A stretch of DNA of 37,077 bases. It comes from Lachnospiraceae bacterium (GTDB lineage Bacteria > Bacillota > Clostridia > Lachnospirales > Lachnospiraceae). Each line of letters opens with the position of its first letter. Within the stretch, counting starts at the first letter, position 1. The notes below the pieces were generated by a model. That model was not told the origin of the DNA, searched no databases, and worked only from the letters and a program-made list of their open reading frames with translations. The stretch spans positions 1 through 37,077 of the forward strand of contig JAMPFQ010000034.1 in NCBI GenBank assembly GCA_023664345.1, written 5' to 3'. Shown one piece after another: positions 15,418-24,157 of the stretch. The position numbers were made by a program, and so were the translations under genes.

Positions 15418-16302
15418 ATGGAGATCAACGGTTATACCCGCGTTTGCGGGCTGATGGGAGATCCGGTGGAGCATACGATGTCCCCGGTGATACATAACAC
15501 TTTATCGGAGCGGCTGGGGAAAAACCTGGCGTATGTCCCTTTCCACGTGCCCCCGGGGCATGTGAGGGAAGCGGTGGAGGGCGCGTTCGCGCTGAACCTG
15601 CTGGGGATGAATGTGACGGTGCCCTATAAGAGCCAGGTCATCCCTTTTTTAAAAGAGATCGATCCCCTGGCGGAACAGATTGGGGCGGTGAACACGCTGG
15701 TTCGCATGGAGGATGGTTACAAGGGCTATAACACGGATATGCCCGGACTGTACCGGGCCATGTGCGAGGACGGCGTGGAGATAGCGGGAGAAAAGGTACT
15801 GATCCTGGGCGCTGGCGGCGTGGCAAGAGCGGTTGCGATGCTGCTGGCCAGGAAAAGCGCGGCAAAGATCTGGCTTCTGAACCGCAGTGTGGACAGGGCC
15901 GTGGCGGTGGCGGAGGAAGTGAACGGCATCGCGGGAAGGGATTTGGTGAAAGCCATGCCGCTTGCGGATCATCCCAGGCTGGCGGGGGAAGAAAAGTATC
16001 TTGCGATCCAGGCGACCAATGTGGGAATGTTTCCCCATGTGGAGGATGTGGTCATTGAGGATGAGGCATTTTATCAGAAAGTCCATACCGGTTATGACCT
16101 GATCTTCAACCCGTCCGAGACACGGTTCATGCAGAAAGTCAGAAACAGCGGCGGCAGGGCGTTCGGCGGTATGAAGATGTTGCTGTATCAGGGCATCATC
16201 GCCTACGAACTGTGGACGGGCGCACAGGTGGAGCAGGAACTGGCGGCGGAGATCTATGGCAGGCTGACGGAGACCATGAAAAGTCATTGCTCGCGGGAAT
16301 GA
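15418..16302 (+). CDS. aroE: Shikimate dehydrogenase AroE
   Basis: The 294-residue product reduces 3-dehydroshikimate to shikimate with NADPH. Visible motifs are the substrate-binding GDPVEHTMSPVIHN, catalytic K71 in NVTVPYK, D107 in YNTDMPG, the dinucleotide loop GAGGVARA (131-138) and the C-terminal GMKMLLYQG. The ATG at 15418 follows AAAGGA at a slightly long spacing and fits the usual AroE N-terminus. The frame extends 19 codons further upstream. It is followed by the shikimate kinase/dehydroquinase gene, so three pathway steps lie together. Confidence 0.94.
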   Translation: MEINGYTRVCGLMGDPVEHTMSPVIHNTLSERLGKNLAYVPFHVPPGHVREAVEGAFALNLLGMNVTVPYKSQVIPFLKEIDPLAEQIGAVNTLVRMEDGYKGYNTDMPGLYRAMCEDGVEIAGEKVLILGAGGVARAVAMLLARKSAAKIWLLNRSVDRAVAVAEEVNGIAGRDLVKAMPLADHPRLAGEEKYLAIQATNVGMFPHVEDVVIEDEAFYQKVHTGYDLIFNPSETRFMQKVRNSGGRAFGGMKMLLYQGIIAYELWTGAQVEQELAAEIYGRLTETMKSHCSRE

Positions 16303-16352
16303 GGACTGGTGCGCAGGAGCATCGTCTCTGTGAACCGGAAAGGGGATAAGGG

Positions 16353-17300
16353 ATGAGACAGGATAAAAGTCTGATATTGACAGGGTTTATGGGCAGCGGC
16401 AAGACGTCCGTGGGACTGAAGCTTTCCTATCGGCTGCGCATGACAGTGGAGGATACGGACAAGCTGATCGAGCGCCGGGAGGGCAGGAGCATCAGTGAGA
16501 TATTTGCCCAACAGGGCGAGGAGCGTTTCAGGCAGCTGGAGACTGCGCTGCTGGCGGAGTTGGCGGAGCAGAAGTTCGCACGGATCTATTCCGTGGGCGG
16601 CGGTACCCCGGTCCGGGAGGAGAACAGGGAACTGTTAAAGAAGCTGGGGAAAGTGATCTATCTGCGCGTCAGGCCGGAAACGGTATATGACCGGCTGAAA
16701 GGGGATACCACCAGGCCGCTCCTGCAGTGTGAAGACCCTCTGGAGAGGATCAGGGAACTGATGGAGAGCCGCAGGGAAGCATATGAGTCCTGTGCGGATG
16801 TGATCATAGATGCGGACGATATGGAAATGGAAGATATCTTGGATAAGATAGTGGAGGAGAGAGAAAAAATGAAGCTTTTGGTGATCAACGGCCCTAATCT
16901 GAATTTTCTGGGGATCAGGGAGAAGAGTGTGTACGGGACGCAGGATTATCAGTATCTGCTGGAACTGATCCGGAAAAAAGCGGAGAGCGCGGGCTGTGAT
17001 ATCACGGTATTTCAGAGCAACCATGAGGGCGCGATCATCGACAGAATCCAGGAGGCCTATTTTGACGGTACGGAGGGGATCGTGATCAATCCCGGCGCAT
17101 ACACTCATTACAGCTATGCCATCAGGGATGCCCTTGCCAGCATCACGATCCCCAAGGTGGAGATCCATATCTCCGACATCACGAAGCGGGAGGAATTCCG
17201 TAAGACCTCTGTTACGGCACCGGCCTGTGACAAGCAGATCTACGGCCAGGGGCTGGACGGATATCTGCGGGCGATCGACTTTATCCTGAACAGAAAATAG
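16353..17300 (+). CDS. aroKQ: Bifunctional shikimate kinase / type II 3-dehydroquinate dehydratase (AroK-AroQ fusion)
   Basis: One 315-residue frame contains two complete enzymes. Residues 1-172 are shikimate kinase: P-loop GFMGSGKT (11-18), D34 and D36, GGG (82-84) and R121 in RPLL. Residues 173-315 are a full-length type II dehydroquinase: VINGPNLNFLG, the REKSVYG loop with the catalytic tyrosine, QSNHEGAIIDRI, NPGAYTHYSYAIRDAL and EIHISDI. The two meet at VEEREKMKLL with no stop codon between them. Met173 (ATG at 16869) has GGAGGAGA just upstream, so separate AroQ may also be made. Dehydroquinase precedes AroE and the kinase follows it in the pathway. A frameshift error cannot be ruled out without reads. 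Confidence 0.9.
   Translation: MRQDKSLILTGFMGSGKTSVGLKLSYRLRMTVEDTDKLIERREGRSISEIFAQQGEERFRQLETALLAELAEQKFARIYSVGGGTPVREENRELLKKLGKVIYLRVRPETVYDRLKGDTTRPLLQCEDPLERIRELMESRREAYESCADVIIDADDMEMEDILDKIVEEREKMKLLVINGPNLNFLGIREKSVYGTQDYQYLLELIRKKAESAGCDITVFQSNHEGAIIDRIQEAYFDGTEGIVINPGAYTHYSYAIRDALASITIPKVEIHISDITKREEFRKTSVTAPACDKQIYGQGLDGYLRAIDFILNRK
16853..16871 (+). promoter_or_regulatory. Internal ribosome binding site and start codon for AroQ
   Basis: GGAGGAGA (16853-16860) stands eight bases before ATG (16869-16871), inside the AroK-AroQ frame. The position matches the natural N-terminus of AroQ exactly. Confidence 0.55.
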
Positions 17301-17316
17301 GTTTTTATTACAGTTT

Positions 17317-17345
17317 TTTCAACTTTTTTTCGAAAATAGTTGAAA
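17317..17345. promoter_or_regulatory. Palindrome overlapping the predicted efp -35 region
   Basis: TTTCAACT (17317-17324) and AGTTGAAA (17338-17345) form perfect arms, and an inner TTTTCGAAAA palindrome lies between them. TTGAAA (17340-17345), the likely -35 of efp, is inside the right arm. It could be a terminator for aroKQ or an operator. Confidence 0.5.
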
Positions 17346-17368
17346 TAAGTGTCATTTTATATTAAACT
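17340..17368 (+). promoter_or_regulatory. Possible efp promoter
   Basis: TTGAAA (17340-17345) lies 17 bases before TAAACT (17363-17368). The efp ATG is at 17411 with AGGAGG upstream. The -10 is a poor match, so this is tentative. Confidence 0.4.
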
Positions 17369-17410
17369 ACAATGGAATTATATTGTGAATGATATAGGAG
17401 GATTATAAAT

Positions 17411-17968
17411 ATGATTTCTGCAGGTGATTTCAGAAATGGTATTACTATTGAGTATGACAACAATGTATACCAGATCATTGAATTCCAGCACGTTAAGCCT
17501 GGAAAGGGTGCGGCGTTCGTCAGGACGAAGCTGAAGAACATCAAGAACGGCGGTGTGGTCGAGAAGACGTTCCGCCCCACTGAGAAATGCCCCCAGGCGC
17601 GTATTGATAGAAAAGATATGCAGTATCTGTATGCCGATGGAGATCTGTTCTACTTCATGGATAATGAGAACTATGAGCAGATGGCGCTGAACAGTGAAAC
17701 GGTGGGAGATGCGCTGAAGTTTGTGAAAGAGAACGAGATGTGCAAGGTTTGTTCCCATAACGGCAATGTGTTCTCTGTGGAGCCTCCTCTCTTTGTGGAA
17801 CTGGAGATCACCGAGACGGAGCCCGGTTTCAAGGGAGATACCGCAACCGGTGCGAACAAGCCCGCCATCGTGGAGACAGGCGCACAGGTCGCAGTTCCTC
17901 TGTTCGTAGAGCAGGGTGACAAGATCAAGATCGATACCAGAACAGGCGAATATCTGTCCAGAGTATAA
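17411..17968 (+). CDS. efp: Elongation factor P
   Basis: This 185-residue protein is EF-P, which binds between the P and E sites of the ribosome and relieves stalling at consecutive prolines. The three-domain pattern is clear: an N-terminal KOW-like domain with lysine 32 in the KPGKGAAF loop, the site that is modified in many bacteria, and two OB domains. The C-terminal domain ends in the family signature around [17 protein letters not shown]. The start follows AGGAGGATTATAAAT. No modification enzyme gene is in the window. Confidence 0.97.
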   Translation: MISAGDFRNGITIEYDNNVYQIIEFQHVKPGKGAAFVRTKLKNIKNGGVVEKTFRPTEKCPQARIDRKDMQYLYADGDLFYFMDNENYEQMALNSETVGDALKFVKENEMCKVCSHNGNVFSVEPPLFVELEITETEPGFKGDTATGANKPAIVETGAQVAVPLFVEQGDKIKIDTRTGEYLSRV

Positions 17969-18003
17969 AGCGGCTGCATATTTTCATATTTATCAAGACT
18001 TGT

Positions 18004-18043
18004 AAGGCAAAGATACTTCGATGAAGCATCCTTGCCTTTCTTT
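18004..18043 (+). terminator. Terminator after efp
   Basis: AAGGCAA/TTGCCTT closes a stem that continues through GAT/ATC and CTTC/GAAG with single-base internal loops. TCTTTA follows. It lies 36 bases after the efp stop codon. Confidence 0.7.
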
Positions 18044-18058
18044 ATGCAAAAAAATAAA

Positions 18059-18302
18059 ATGCCGCTTGTGCGGCGGAATGAGGTGTAAGTGTGAGAAGAG
18101 TTTCTAGCCGCTCGCAGCAAGGGCTGCTTCGCGGAGAAACTCTAAATCTCACACAGAAGAATCGCAAGAGCAGCGATTCTTCCGGACTTGCACCGATTCA
18201 TAGATTGTTTGTGCCGCTGCGGGCGGCATGAGGTGTAATTTTGAAAATTAATTTTCAAATATTGATTGGTATGCGTGCTAAAGCACGCAGGGAGGTGTAA
18301 AT
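18059..18302 (+). promoter_or_regulatory. Structured leader of the DUF5688 gene with three hairpin-GAGGTGTAA modules
   Basis: Three GC-rich hairpins are each followed closely by AGGTGTAA. They are GCCGC/GCGGC (about 18061-18074), GCCGC/GCGGC (18213-18227) and GCGTGC/GCACGC (18274-18289). The last AGGTG is the ribosome binding site of the gene at 18303. A 66-base hairpin (18089-18154, arms GTGTGAGA/TCTCACAC and AGAGTTTCT/AGAAACTCT) and a second one (AAGAATCGC/GCGATTCTT, about 18157-18181) lie between the first two. Two short frames follow AGGTG sites: GTG 18091 to TGA 18231 (46 codons) and TTG 18241 to TAA 18300 (19 codons). The second ends two bases before the gene. No other gene is visible in this space. 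Confidence 0.6.
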
Positions 18303-19223
18303 ATGGAGATAAACACATTTGCGGGAAAAGTGCGTGACGCGGTAGAGAAAAAGTTGGGAGGAACTTATAAGGTAGAGATTAAGGAGGTGCAGAAAAACAA
18401 CGGTGTCATACTTCATGGCCTGCTGATACTGGCGGATGGCCGGAATGTGGTCCCGACGCTCTACCTGGAGCCTTTCTGGGCGGCGTATGAGTCGGGGGCC
18501 ACTCTTGCGGAGATCGTGAGGCGGCTCATCAGGATATACCGCGAGGATCTGCCAGCGGTGAACGTGGATATGGATTTCTTCCGGTATTTTGAGAAAGTCT
18601 CGGAGCGGATATGCTACCGCCTGGTCCGGCAGGCGGGGAATGAGGAACTGCTGCAGGATATTCCCCATATCCCGTTCCTGGATCTGGCTGTCTGTTTCTT
18701 TTATGCCTACAGAGGTGAGGCGCTGGGCGAGGGAGCCATCCTGATTCGCAATTCCCATATGGAGCTCTGGCATGCCTCGGTAAAGGAACTGCTGGCACTG
18801 GCTCAGAAAAACACGCCGTTATTATTCCCCTGGAAATGCAGCTCCATGGAGAAAGTGCTGCGGGAGATGATGAAAGAGGGAACCTATCTGGCAGAGGCGC
18901 CGGATGAGGGGGAGAGCGGAGGATTCTTCGAGGGGATCCCGCTGTGGGTCCTGAGCAATGAACAGAGGGCGCAGGGCGCGTCCTGCATGTTATATCCCGG
19001 GCTGCTGAAGCAGCTGGCGGAAAAGGAAAAGAAAAGCTTCTATATTCTGCCCAGTTCGATCCATGAGGTGATCCTCCTGACAGACAGAGGGATGGAAACA
19101 CCCGGACAGTTAAAAGAGATGATCGCTGAAGTCAACAGAACACAGGTAGCGCCGGAGGAGGTGCTGTCAGACAGTCTTTATTATTATGATCTCCAGAATG
19201 AAAATGTCAGGATTGTTTTTTAA
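18303..19223 (+). CDS. DUF5688 family protein
   Basis: The 306-residue product starts at an ATG after GGGAGGTGTAAAT. The N-terminal part (INTFAGKVRDAVEKKLG, then VQKNNGVILHGLLI), the central IPFLDLAVCFFYAYR and the C-terminal SFYILPSSIHEVILL match the DUF5688 family, which I know mainly from Lachnospiraceae. There is no signal peptide or membrane segment. No function is known to me. The family often occurs in multiple copies with variable neighbours, and the unusual leader before it is the main point of interest. Confidence 0.75.
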   Translation: MEINTFAGKVRDAVEKKLGGTYKVEIKEVQKNNGVILHGLLILADGRNVVPTLYLEPFWAAYESGATLAEIVRRLIRIYREDLPAVNVDMDFFRYFEKVSERICYRLVRQAGNEELLQDIPHIPFLDLAVCFFYAYRGEALGEGAILIRNSHMELWHASVKELLALAQKNTPLLFPWKCSSMEKVLREMMKEGTYLAEAPDEGESGGFFEGIPLWVLSNEQRAQGASCMLYPGLLKQLAEKEKKSFYILPSSIHEVILLTDRGMETPGQLKEMIAEVNRTQVAPEEVLSDSLYYYDLQNENVRIVF

Positions 19224-19301
19224 AATGAGTCTCTTAAACGATGTTTTTGACAGATTTTGGGGATAAACGGTCACTTTTTCAAATATTTCCGAAATTCGAG
19301 G

Positions 19302-19330
19302 TAGACATATCGTATTTTTTATGATATGAT
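19302..19330 (+). promoter_or_regulatory. Predicted promoter of tRNA-Arg
   Basis: TAGACA (19302-19307) and TATGAT (19325-19330) are separated by 17 bases. The expected transcription start, about 19337, falls inside the left arm of the inverted repeat that encloses the tRNA. Confidence 0.7.
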
Positions 19331-19331
19331 A

Positions 19332-19450
19332 ATCAGGGTGATGTAACAATTTTGTAATATTTGCACTCGTAGTCTAACGGATAGAACGAAGGCCTCCGAC
19401 GCCTTTAATGCAGGTTCGATTCCTGTCGGGTGCATTTACATCACCCTGAT
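19332..19450. repeat. 15-bp inverted repeat enclosing the tRNA gene
   Basis: ATCAGGGTGATGTAA (19332-19346) and TTACATCACCCTGAT (19436-19450) are perfect inverted repeats. They lie 16 bases before and one base after the tRNA. In RNA they would pair the 5' leader with the 3' trailer. Confidence 0.9.
19363..19434 (+). tRNA. tRNA-Arg (anticodon CCG)
   Basis: The 72-base gene folds as a cloverleaf. The acceptor arms GCACTCG/CGGGTGC include one G-U pair, and the discriminator is A. The anticodon stem AAGGC/GCCTT carries the loop CTCCGAC, so the anticodon is CCG, which reads CGG. The T arm is GCAGG-TTCGATT-CCTGT. The D stem is short (TCT/AGA). CCA is not encoded. A hairpin terminator follows 40 bases later. 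Confidence 0.93.
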
Positions 19451-19475
19451 CTGTCTAATGGTAATGATCATGAAG

Positions 19476-19493
19476 AGCCGCTTGCGGCTTTTT
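19476..19493 (+). terminator. Terminator after tRNA-Arg
   Basis: AGCCGC/GCGGCT with a two-base gap is followed by TTTT. It ends 24 bases before the ATG of the SH3b gene, so that gene depends on readthrough or a promoter that I could not identify. Confidence 0.75.
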
Positions 19494-19516
19494 GCATCTG
19501 ATGAAAGGTTATTGGC

Positions 19517-20740
19517 ATGAAAGATAAAAAGGCAGCAATACTTGAGTATATCCTGGATCACTGTAAGATCATCTTTCCCATCGCGCTGATCGCCGTAGTC
19601 GCGGTCACGGTGGTGTTTGCGCTGGGGATCAGGAGCAGGGCGGGTGAGGAGCCGCAGGATCTTTCAGGGGTTCCCATATCACAGCCGGATACGGAAGGGG
19701 GCCAGCCGCTCGTTGTGGTGGATGATTCGCCTCTGCAGCCCAATGAGGACGGAGAACTGTCCACGCTGGTAGCGACTTATTATAATGCGACTGCGCTGGG
19801 AGATATAGAGACTCTGCGGGAACTTTATGATGAACTTCCGGAAAACAATGTGCTGAAGATCGAGGAGACGGCACAGTATATAGACTATTATTCCACGCTC
19901 GAGATCTATACCAAGAGCGGGCTGGAGGAGGATTCTTTTATTGTCTGCGTATTTTACAGGCTTCTCTTTGTGAACCATGAGGAAGAGTTTCCCGGTTATG
20001 AGACCCTGTATGTCTGCAGGGATGAGCAGGGCGGGCTGTATATCAAGAATGAGATCAATTTTACAGCGGAGGAGAGCGAATATATACAGACCGTCGCGCA
20101 GCAGGATGATGTGATAGAGTTCAACAACCGTGTGAACCTGGAATATAACGATTTGCTCAGGGAACATCCGGAACTGCTCCAGTATCTGGATGAGCTGAAC
20201 AGGCATATCAATGTGGCGGTAGGGGAGCGTGTGGCAGAACTGGAGGCAGCAGCCAGCGCCGCCCAGGCCCCGGAGGGCCAGGAACCGGCACCCGACAGTG
20301 ACGGGGGTCAGGAACAGCAGCCAGCGTCTGCGCCGGAACCGGCAGGACCTCAGTATGCAACGGCGACGACTACGGTGAATGTCAGAAGTTCGGACAGCGA
20401 GCAGGCTGACAAGCTGGGCAAGGTGACTGGAGGGGAGACCGTGCAGGTTCAGGAGGTCGGCGTCAACGGCTGGACAAAGATCGTATATGAAGGCAAAGAC
20501 GGCTATATCAAGTCGGAATACCTGCAGATGCAGGAGAGCGCTGCAGGCGCGGAAGTTATCGGAACAGTCACCGCATCCACCAATCTCAATGTGCGGGCGT
20601 CAGCCAGCGAGACGGCGGACAGACTGGGCGTGCTGGCAGGCGGCGAGACGGTTGATCTGCTGGAGAATCTGGACGGATGGTGCAAGATCAGGTATAATGA
20701 TCAGGTCGGATATGTGAAAGCGGAGTATGTGCAGCAGTGA
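19517..20740 (+). CDS. Membrane-anchored protein with two C-terminal SH3b domains
   Basis: The 407-residue product has a short cytoplasmic N-terminus and one hydrophobic segment (about 17-37), so the rest is probably outside the membrane. Residues about 75-245 form a helical/NTF2-like region with several conserved-looking aromatic stretches. A Gln/Ala/Pro-rich linker covers about 245-280. Two bacterial SH3 repeats follow, each with an (A/T)TxxxNVR(S/A)S core, a GGETV turn and a GY(I/V)K(S/A)EY(L/V) end. SH3b domains commonly bind peptidoglycan, so a cell-wall role is likely. No catalytic domain is visible. Confidence 0.8.
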   Translation: MKDKKAAILEYILDHCKIIFPIALIAVVAVTVVFALGIRSRAGEEPQDLSGVPISQPDTEGGQPLVVVDDSPLQPNEDGELSTLVATYYNATALGDIETLRELYDELPENNVLKIEETAQYIDYYSTLEIYTKSGLEEDSFIVCVFYRLLFVNHEEEFPGYETLYVCRDEQGGLYIKNEINFTAEESEYIQTVAQQDDVIEFNNRVNLEYNDLLREHPELLQYLDELNRHINVAVGERVAELEAAASAAQAPEGQEPAPDSDGGQEQQPASAPEPAGPQYATATTTVNVRSSDSEQADKLGKVTGGETVQVQEVGVNGWTKIVYEGKDGYIKSEYLQMQESAAGAEVIGTVTASTNLNVRASASETADRLGVLAGGETVDLLENLDGWCKIRYNDQVGYVKAEYVQQ

Positions 20741-20745
20741 CCGCA

Positions 20746-20858
20746 GAATCAAAGACCCCGCAGCAAGCTGACGGGGGCTTTGACCCTCACGGCATTCGCC
20801 AAGGTCCAAGGGAATCATGATTCCCTGGACTTGTGGCTCATTGCCCGCAGGAATAAAA
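20746..20858 (-). repeat. Dispersed palindromic repeat, copy 1
   Basis: On the minus strand this matches the copy at 36685-36829 almost base for base through the core GGGAATCATGATTCCC and the flanks GCGGGCAATGAGCCACAAG and TTGGCGAATGCCG. The distal part has a hairpin CAAAGACCCCG/CGGGGGCTTTG (20750-20760 and 20772-20782) that sits right after the SH3b gene and may act as its terminator. Confidence 0.88.
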
Positions 20859-20870
20859 CAGCATTTTTGG

Positions 20871-20908
20871 GACAGCCTATACAGGAGGAAAGTATAGGCT
20901 GTCCTTTT
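20871..20908 (+). terminator. Hairpin terminator with AGGAGG in its loop
   Basis: GACAGCCTATAC (20871-20882) and GTATAGGCTGTC (20892-20903) form a perfect 12-base stem followed by CTTTTAT. The nine-base loop is AGGAGGAAA. Two more hairpins, CGTGCGC/GCGCACG (20911-20929) and ACTGCC/GGCAGT (about 20940-20956), follow before the next gene. Confidence 0.65.
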
Positions 20909-20975
20909 ATCGTGCGCCTGCGGCGCACGTTCATATCAGACTGCCTGCATGGCAGTGTTTCAGATGGGAGAGAAA

Positions 20976-21407
20976 ATGACGCCACAGGAGATCAAAATAT
21001 ATCGGGAGATACAGAGAAACGCGGATATGGCGATGAAAGCCATCGATACCATTGCGGATAAGGTGGAGGATGAGGGATTGTCCCTGCAGATATCCAGGCA
21101 GTCGCTGGAATATTCGGAGCTCCACAATGAAGCTGTAAAACAGCTGATAGAAGCGAAGACACGGCCCTTTCAGAGCAGCCATCTGTCAGATGCCATGTTA
21201 AAGACAGGGCTTCGTTATAATACCATGCTCAACACCAGCACAAGCCATCTGGCTGAATTGCTGATCCGGGAGAACAATAATGGGATCCTGGAGATGGAGA
21301 AAGTATTGAAAGCAAACGGGAGAGCCGGGGAGAAATCGACCGCGCTGGCAAGGCAGCTGATCGAGTCTGAGGAAAAAAGCGTGCGGAGCCTGAAAGAATA
21401 TCTGTAG
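20976..21407 (+). CDS. Small all-helical protein of unknown function
   Basis: I place the start at the ATG at 20976 (143 residues), after GGGAGAG. The upstream ATG at 20949 falls inside a leader hairpin. The protein is predicted by eye to be almost entirely alpha-helical, with regularly spaced hydrophobics (EIKIYREIQRNADMAMKAID, QISRQSLEYSELHNEAVKQL and so on), as in a four-helix bundle. There is no signal peptide or membrane segment. A ferritin-like or DUF305-like bundle is possible, but I do not see metal-ligand motifs and assign no function. Confidence 0.65.
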   Translation: MTPQEIKIYREIQRNADMAMKAIDTIADKVEDEGLSLQISRQSLEYSELHNEAVKQLIEAKTRPFQSSHLSDAMLKTGLRYNTMLNTSTSHLAELLIRENNNGILEMEKVLKANGRAGEKSTALARQLIESEEKSVRSLKEYL

Positions 21408-21416
21408 GTTTTGAGA

Positions 21417-21541
21417 GGATACTTGTGCAATTTGTATAAAAAATATCAGGAAACTTTTATAATTTAATGAAATAAAGTGAGTTGTGGATTGGGAATGAAA
21501 GGGTTATAATGATATTTGGACTATGTTGTATACAAGTATCC
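21417..21541. promoter_or_regulatory. Promoter of gdhA flanked by a 10-bp inverted repeat
   Basis: TTGTGG (21482-21487) and TATAAT (21505-21510), spaced by 17, form the likely promoter. A second TATAAT lies at 21458-21463 without a clear -35. GGATACTTGT (21417-21426) and ACAAGTATCC (21532-21541) are perfect inverted repeats on either side, one upstream of both boxes and one in the leader. Confidence 0.6.
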
Positions 21542-21547
21542 GCATAA

Positions 21548-22918
<1,371 letters not shown>

Positions 22919-22957
22919 GAGGAAATCATATTTTCCGAATCTTATGGGAAAAGGAAG

Positions 22958-22995
22958 TGCCGGATCGAACGGGAACCGTTTGGTCCGGCATTTTT
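22958..22995 (+). terminator. Terminator after gdhA
   Basis: TGCCGGA/TCCGGCA with an inner AACGG/CCGTT stem is followed by five T residues. It lies 40 bases after the stop codon. Confidence 0.85.
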
Positions 22996-23002
22996 AGTGT
23001 TC

Positions 23003-23073
23003 TTTTCGCGGGCAATGAGCCACAAGTCCAGGGAATCATGATTCCCTGGGATCTTGGCGAATGCTGCGAGGGT
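23003..23073 (+). repeat. Dispersed palindromic repeat, copy 2
   Basis: It shares GCGGGCAATGAGCCACAAG, the core palindrome CAGGGAATCATGATTCCCTG and TTGGCGAATGC with the other two copies. It lacks their distal hairpin. In this copy the core is a perfect CCAGGGAATC/GATTCCCTGG palindrome around AT. It lies between the gdhA terminator and the next gene. Confidence 0.88.
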
Positions 23074-23212
23074 TGTTTGTTCGGATGGAGCCGGATGGGC
23101 ACGGATCAGCTTCCTGATGTAACGAAATCTCCGTCATAGACTATAAATAACCGCCTAAGATCGCCGATAATATCATAAACGGATATTTGTCTGAATCAAG
23201 GAGGATGATGAC

Positions 23213-24136
23213 ATGAAAATAAAGGCAGGTACGGACAGTTACCCCAAGATCACATGTACAAGGACGGTAGAGAGACGGGGAAACAAGATACGGACGCGGA
23301 TCGAGATGCGGCATGCGGACGGCACTTCGGCCGGATCCATCAGTATCACGAAAACAGCCAAGAAGAAAACAAAGAAGCTGCAGTATAATTTTAAGGAGAT
23401 CTCCACGCGGATCATGCAGGCCAAGACCTCCGGCAGCGCCAGCCGTGTGCTCACCAGCGCCCAATCCAAGGTGGCGATGCTGAAGAGGAAGCAGCAGAGC
23501 GGCGAATACGACGATCAGGAACTGCGAAGTGCGATCATGCACGCGGAGGCCATAGCCAGGGTGGCAAAGAAGAGGATGAAGCATCTTCGTGAAGAGGAAA
23601 GCCTCAAAAAGCAGGGTGGTCCCTGCGAGGCGGAATTGGAAGAAAAGCAGGACAACGAAGAAACAGACCTGCTGACTGCCGATGAAGATTCGGAAGACAC
23701 CAGCGAGGATATGGAGAGAGAACTGCAGAAGCTGAAAAGGGAATATCAGCAGCTGATGCGCCAGGCGCAGGAGATGCTGGAGGAGTCCGTGCAGGAATCC
23801 GGCGGATTGGAGGAACTTTCCGAGGAAATCTCCCTTGCAGCGGCGGATGATATGGATCCCGCGGACCTGGAACTGATGAAAAAGAAACACAGGGCCAAAG
23901 AGATGCGGGAGATCATGGAAGCCGATATGAAGTATCTGAAAGCCATGTTTGACAAGTTGGAGAAAGAAAAGCAGGAAAATGCTTCCGGCGGTATCGGAAG
24001 CATGGATGGCAGTTTTGATGCGTATAGGAGCGACAGTGTGGCCCTGGAGATCGGTGGTGCGGACATACCGGTGCAGATGGCGCCGGTGGACGCGGCGGCG
24101 CTGGTGGAGGGAGGAGCCATAGACGCCTCCATATAA
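23213..24136 (+). CDS. Coiled-coil protein of unknown function
   Basis: The 307-residue product starts at an ATG with AAGGAGGATGATGAC upstream. Residues 1-60 are basic (KKKTKK around 50). Residues about 65-130 form a charged helix. Residues 135-165 are a very acidic linker. Long coiled-coil stretches (MERELQKLKREYQQLMRQAQ and about 220-255) follow before a hydrophobic, Ala-rich tail ending in AAALVEGGAIDASI. There is no membrane segment. The tail without charge looks like a possible docking or secretion tail, which is speculation. I do not recognise the family. Confidence 0.7.
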   Translation: MKIKAGTDSYPKITCTRTVERRGNKIRTRIEMRHADGTSAGSISITKTAKKKTKKLQYNFKEISTRIMQAKTSGSASRVLTSAQSKVAMLKRKQQSGEYDDQELRSAIMHAEAIARVAKKRMKHLREEESLKKQGGPCEAELEEKQDNEETDLLTADEDSEDTSEDMERELQKLKREYQQLMRQAQEMLEESVQESGGLEELSEEISLAAADDMDPADLELMKKKHRAKEMREIMEADMKYLKAMFDKLEKEKQENASGGIGSMDGSFDAYRSDSVALEIGGADIPVQMAPVDAAALVEGGAIDASI

Positions 24137-24157
24137 ATATCTGTCTGAGCAGGTCTG

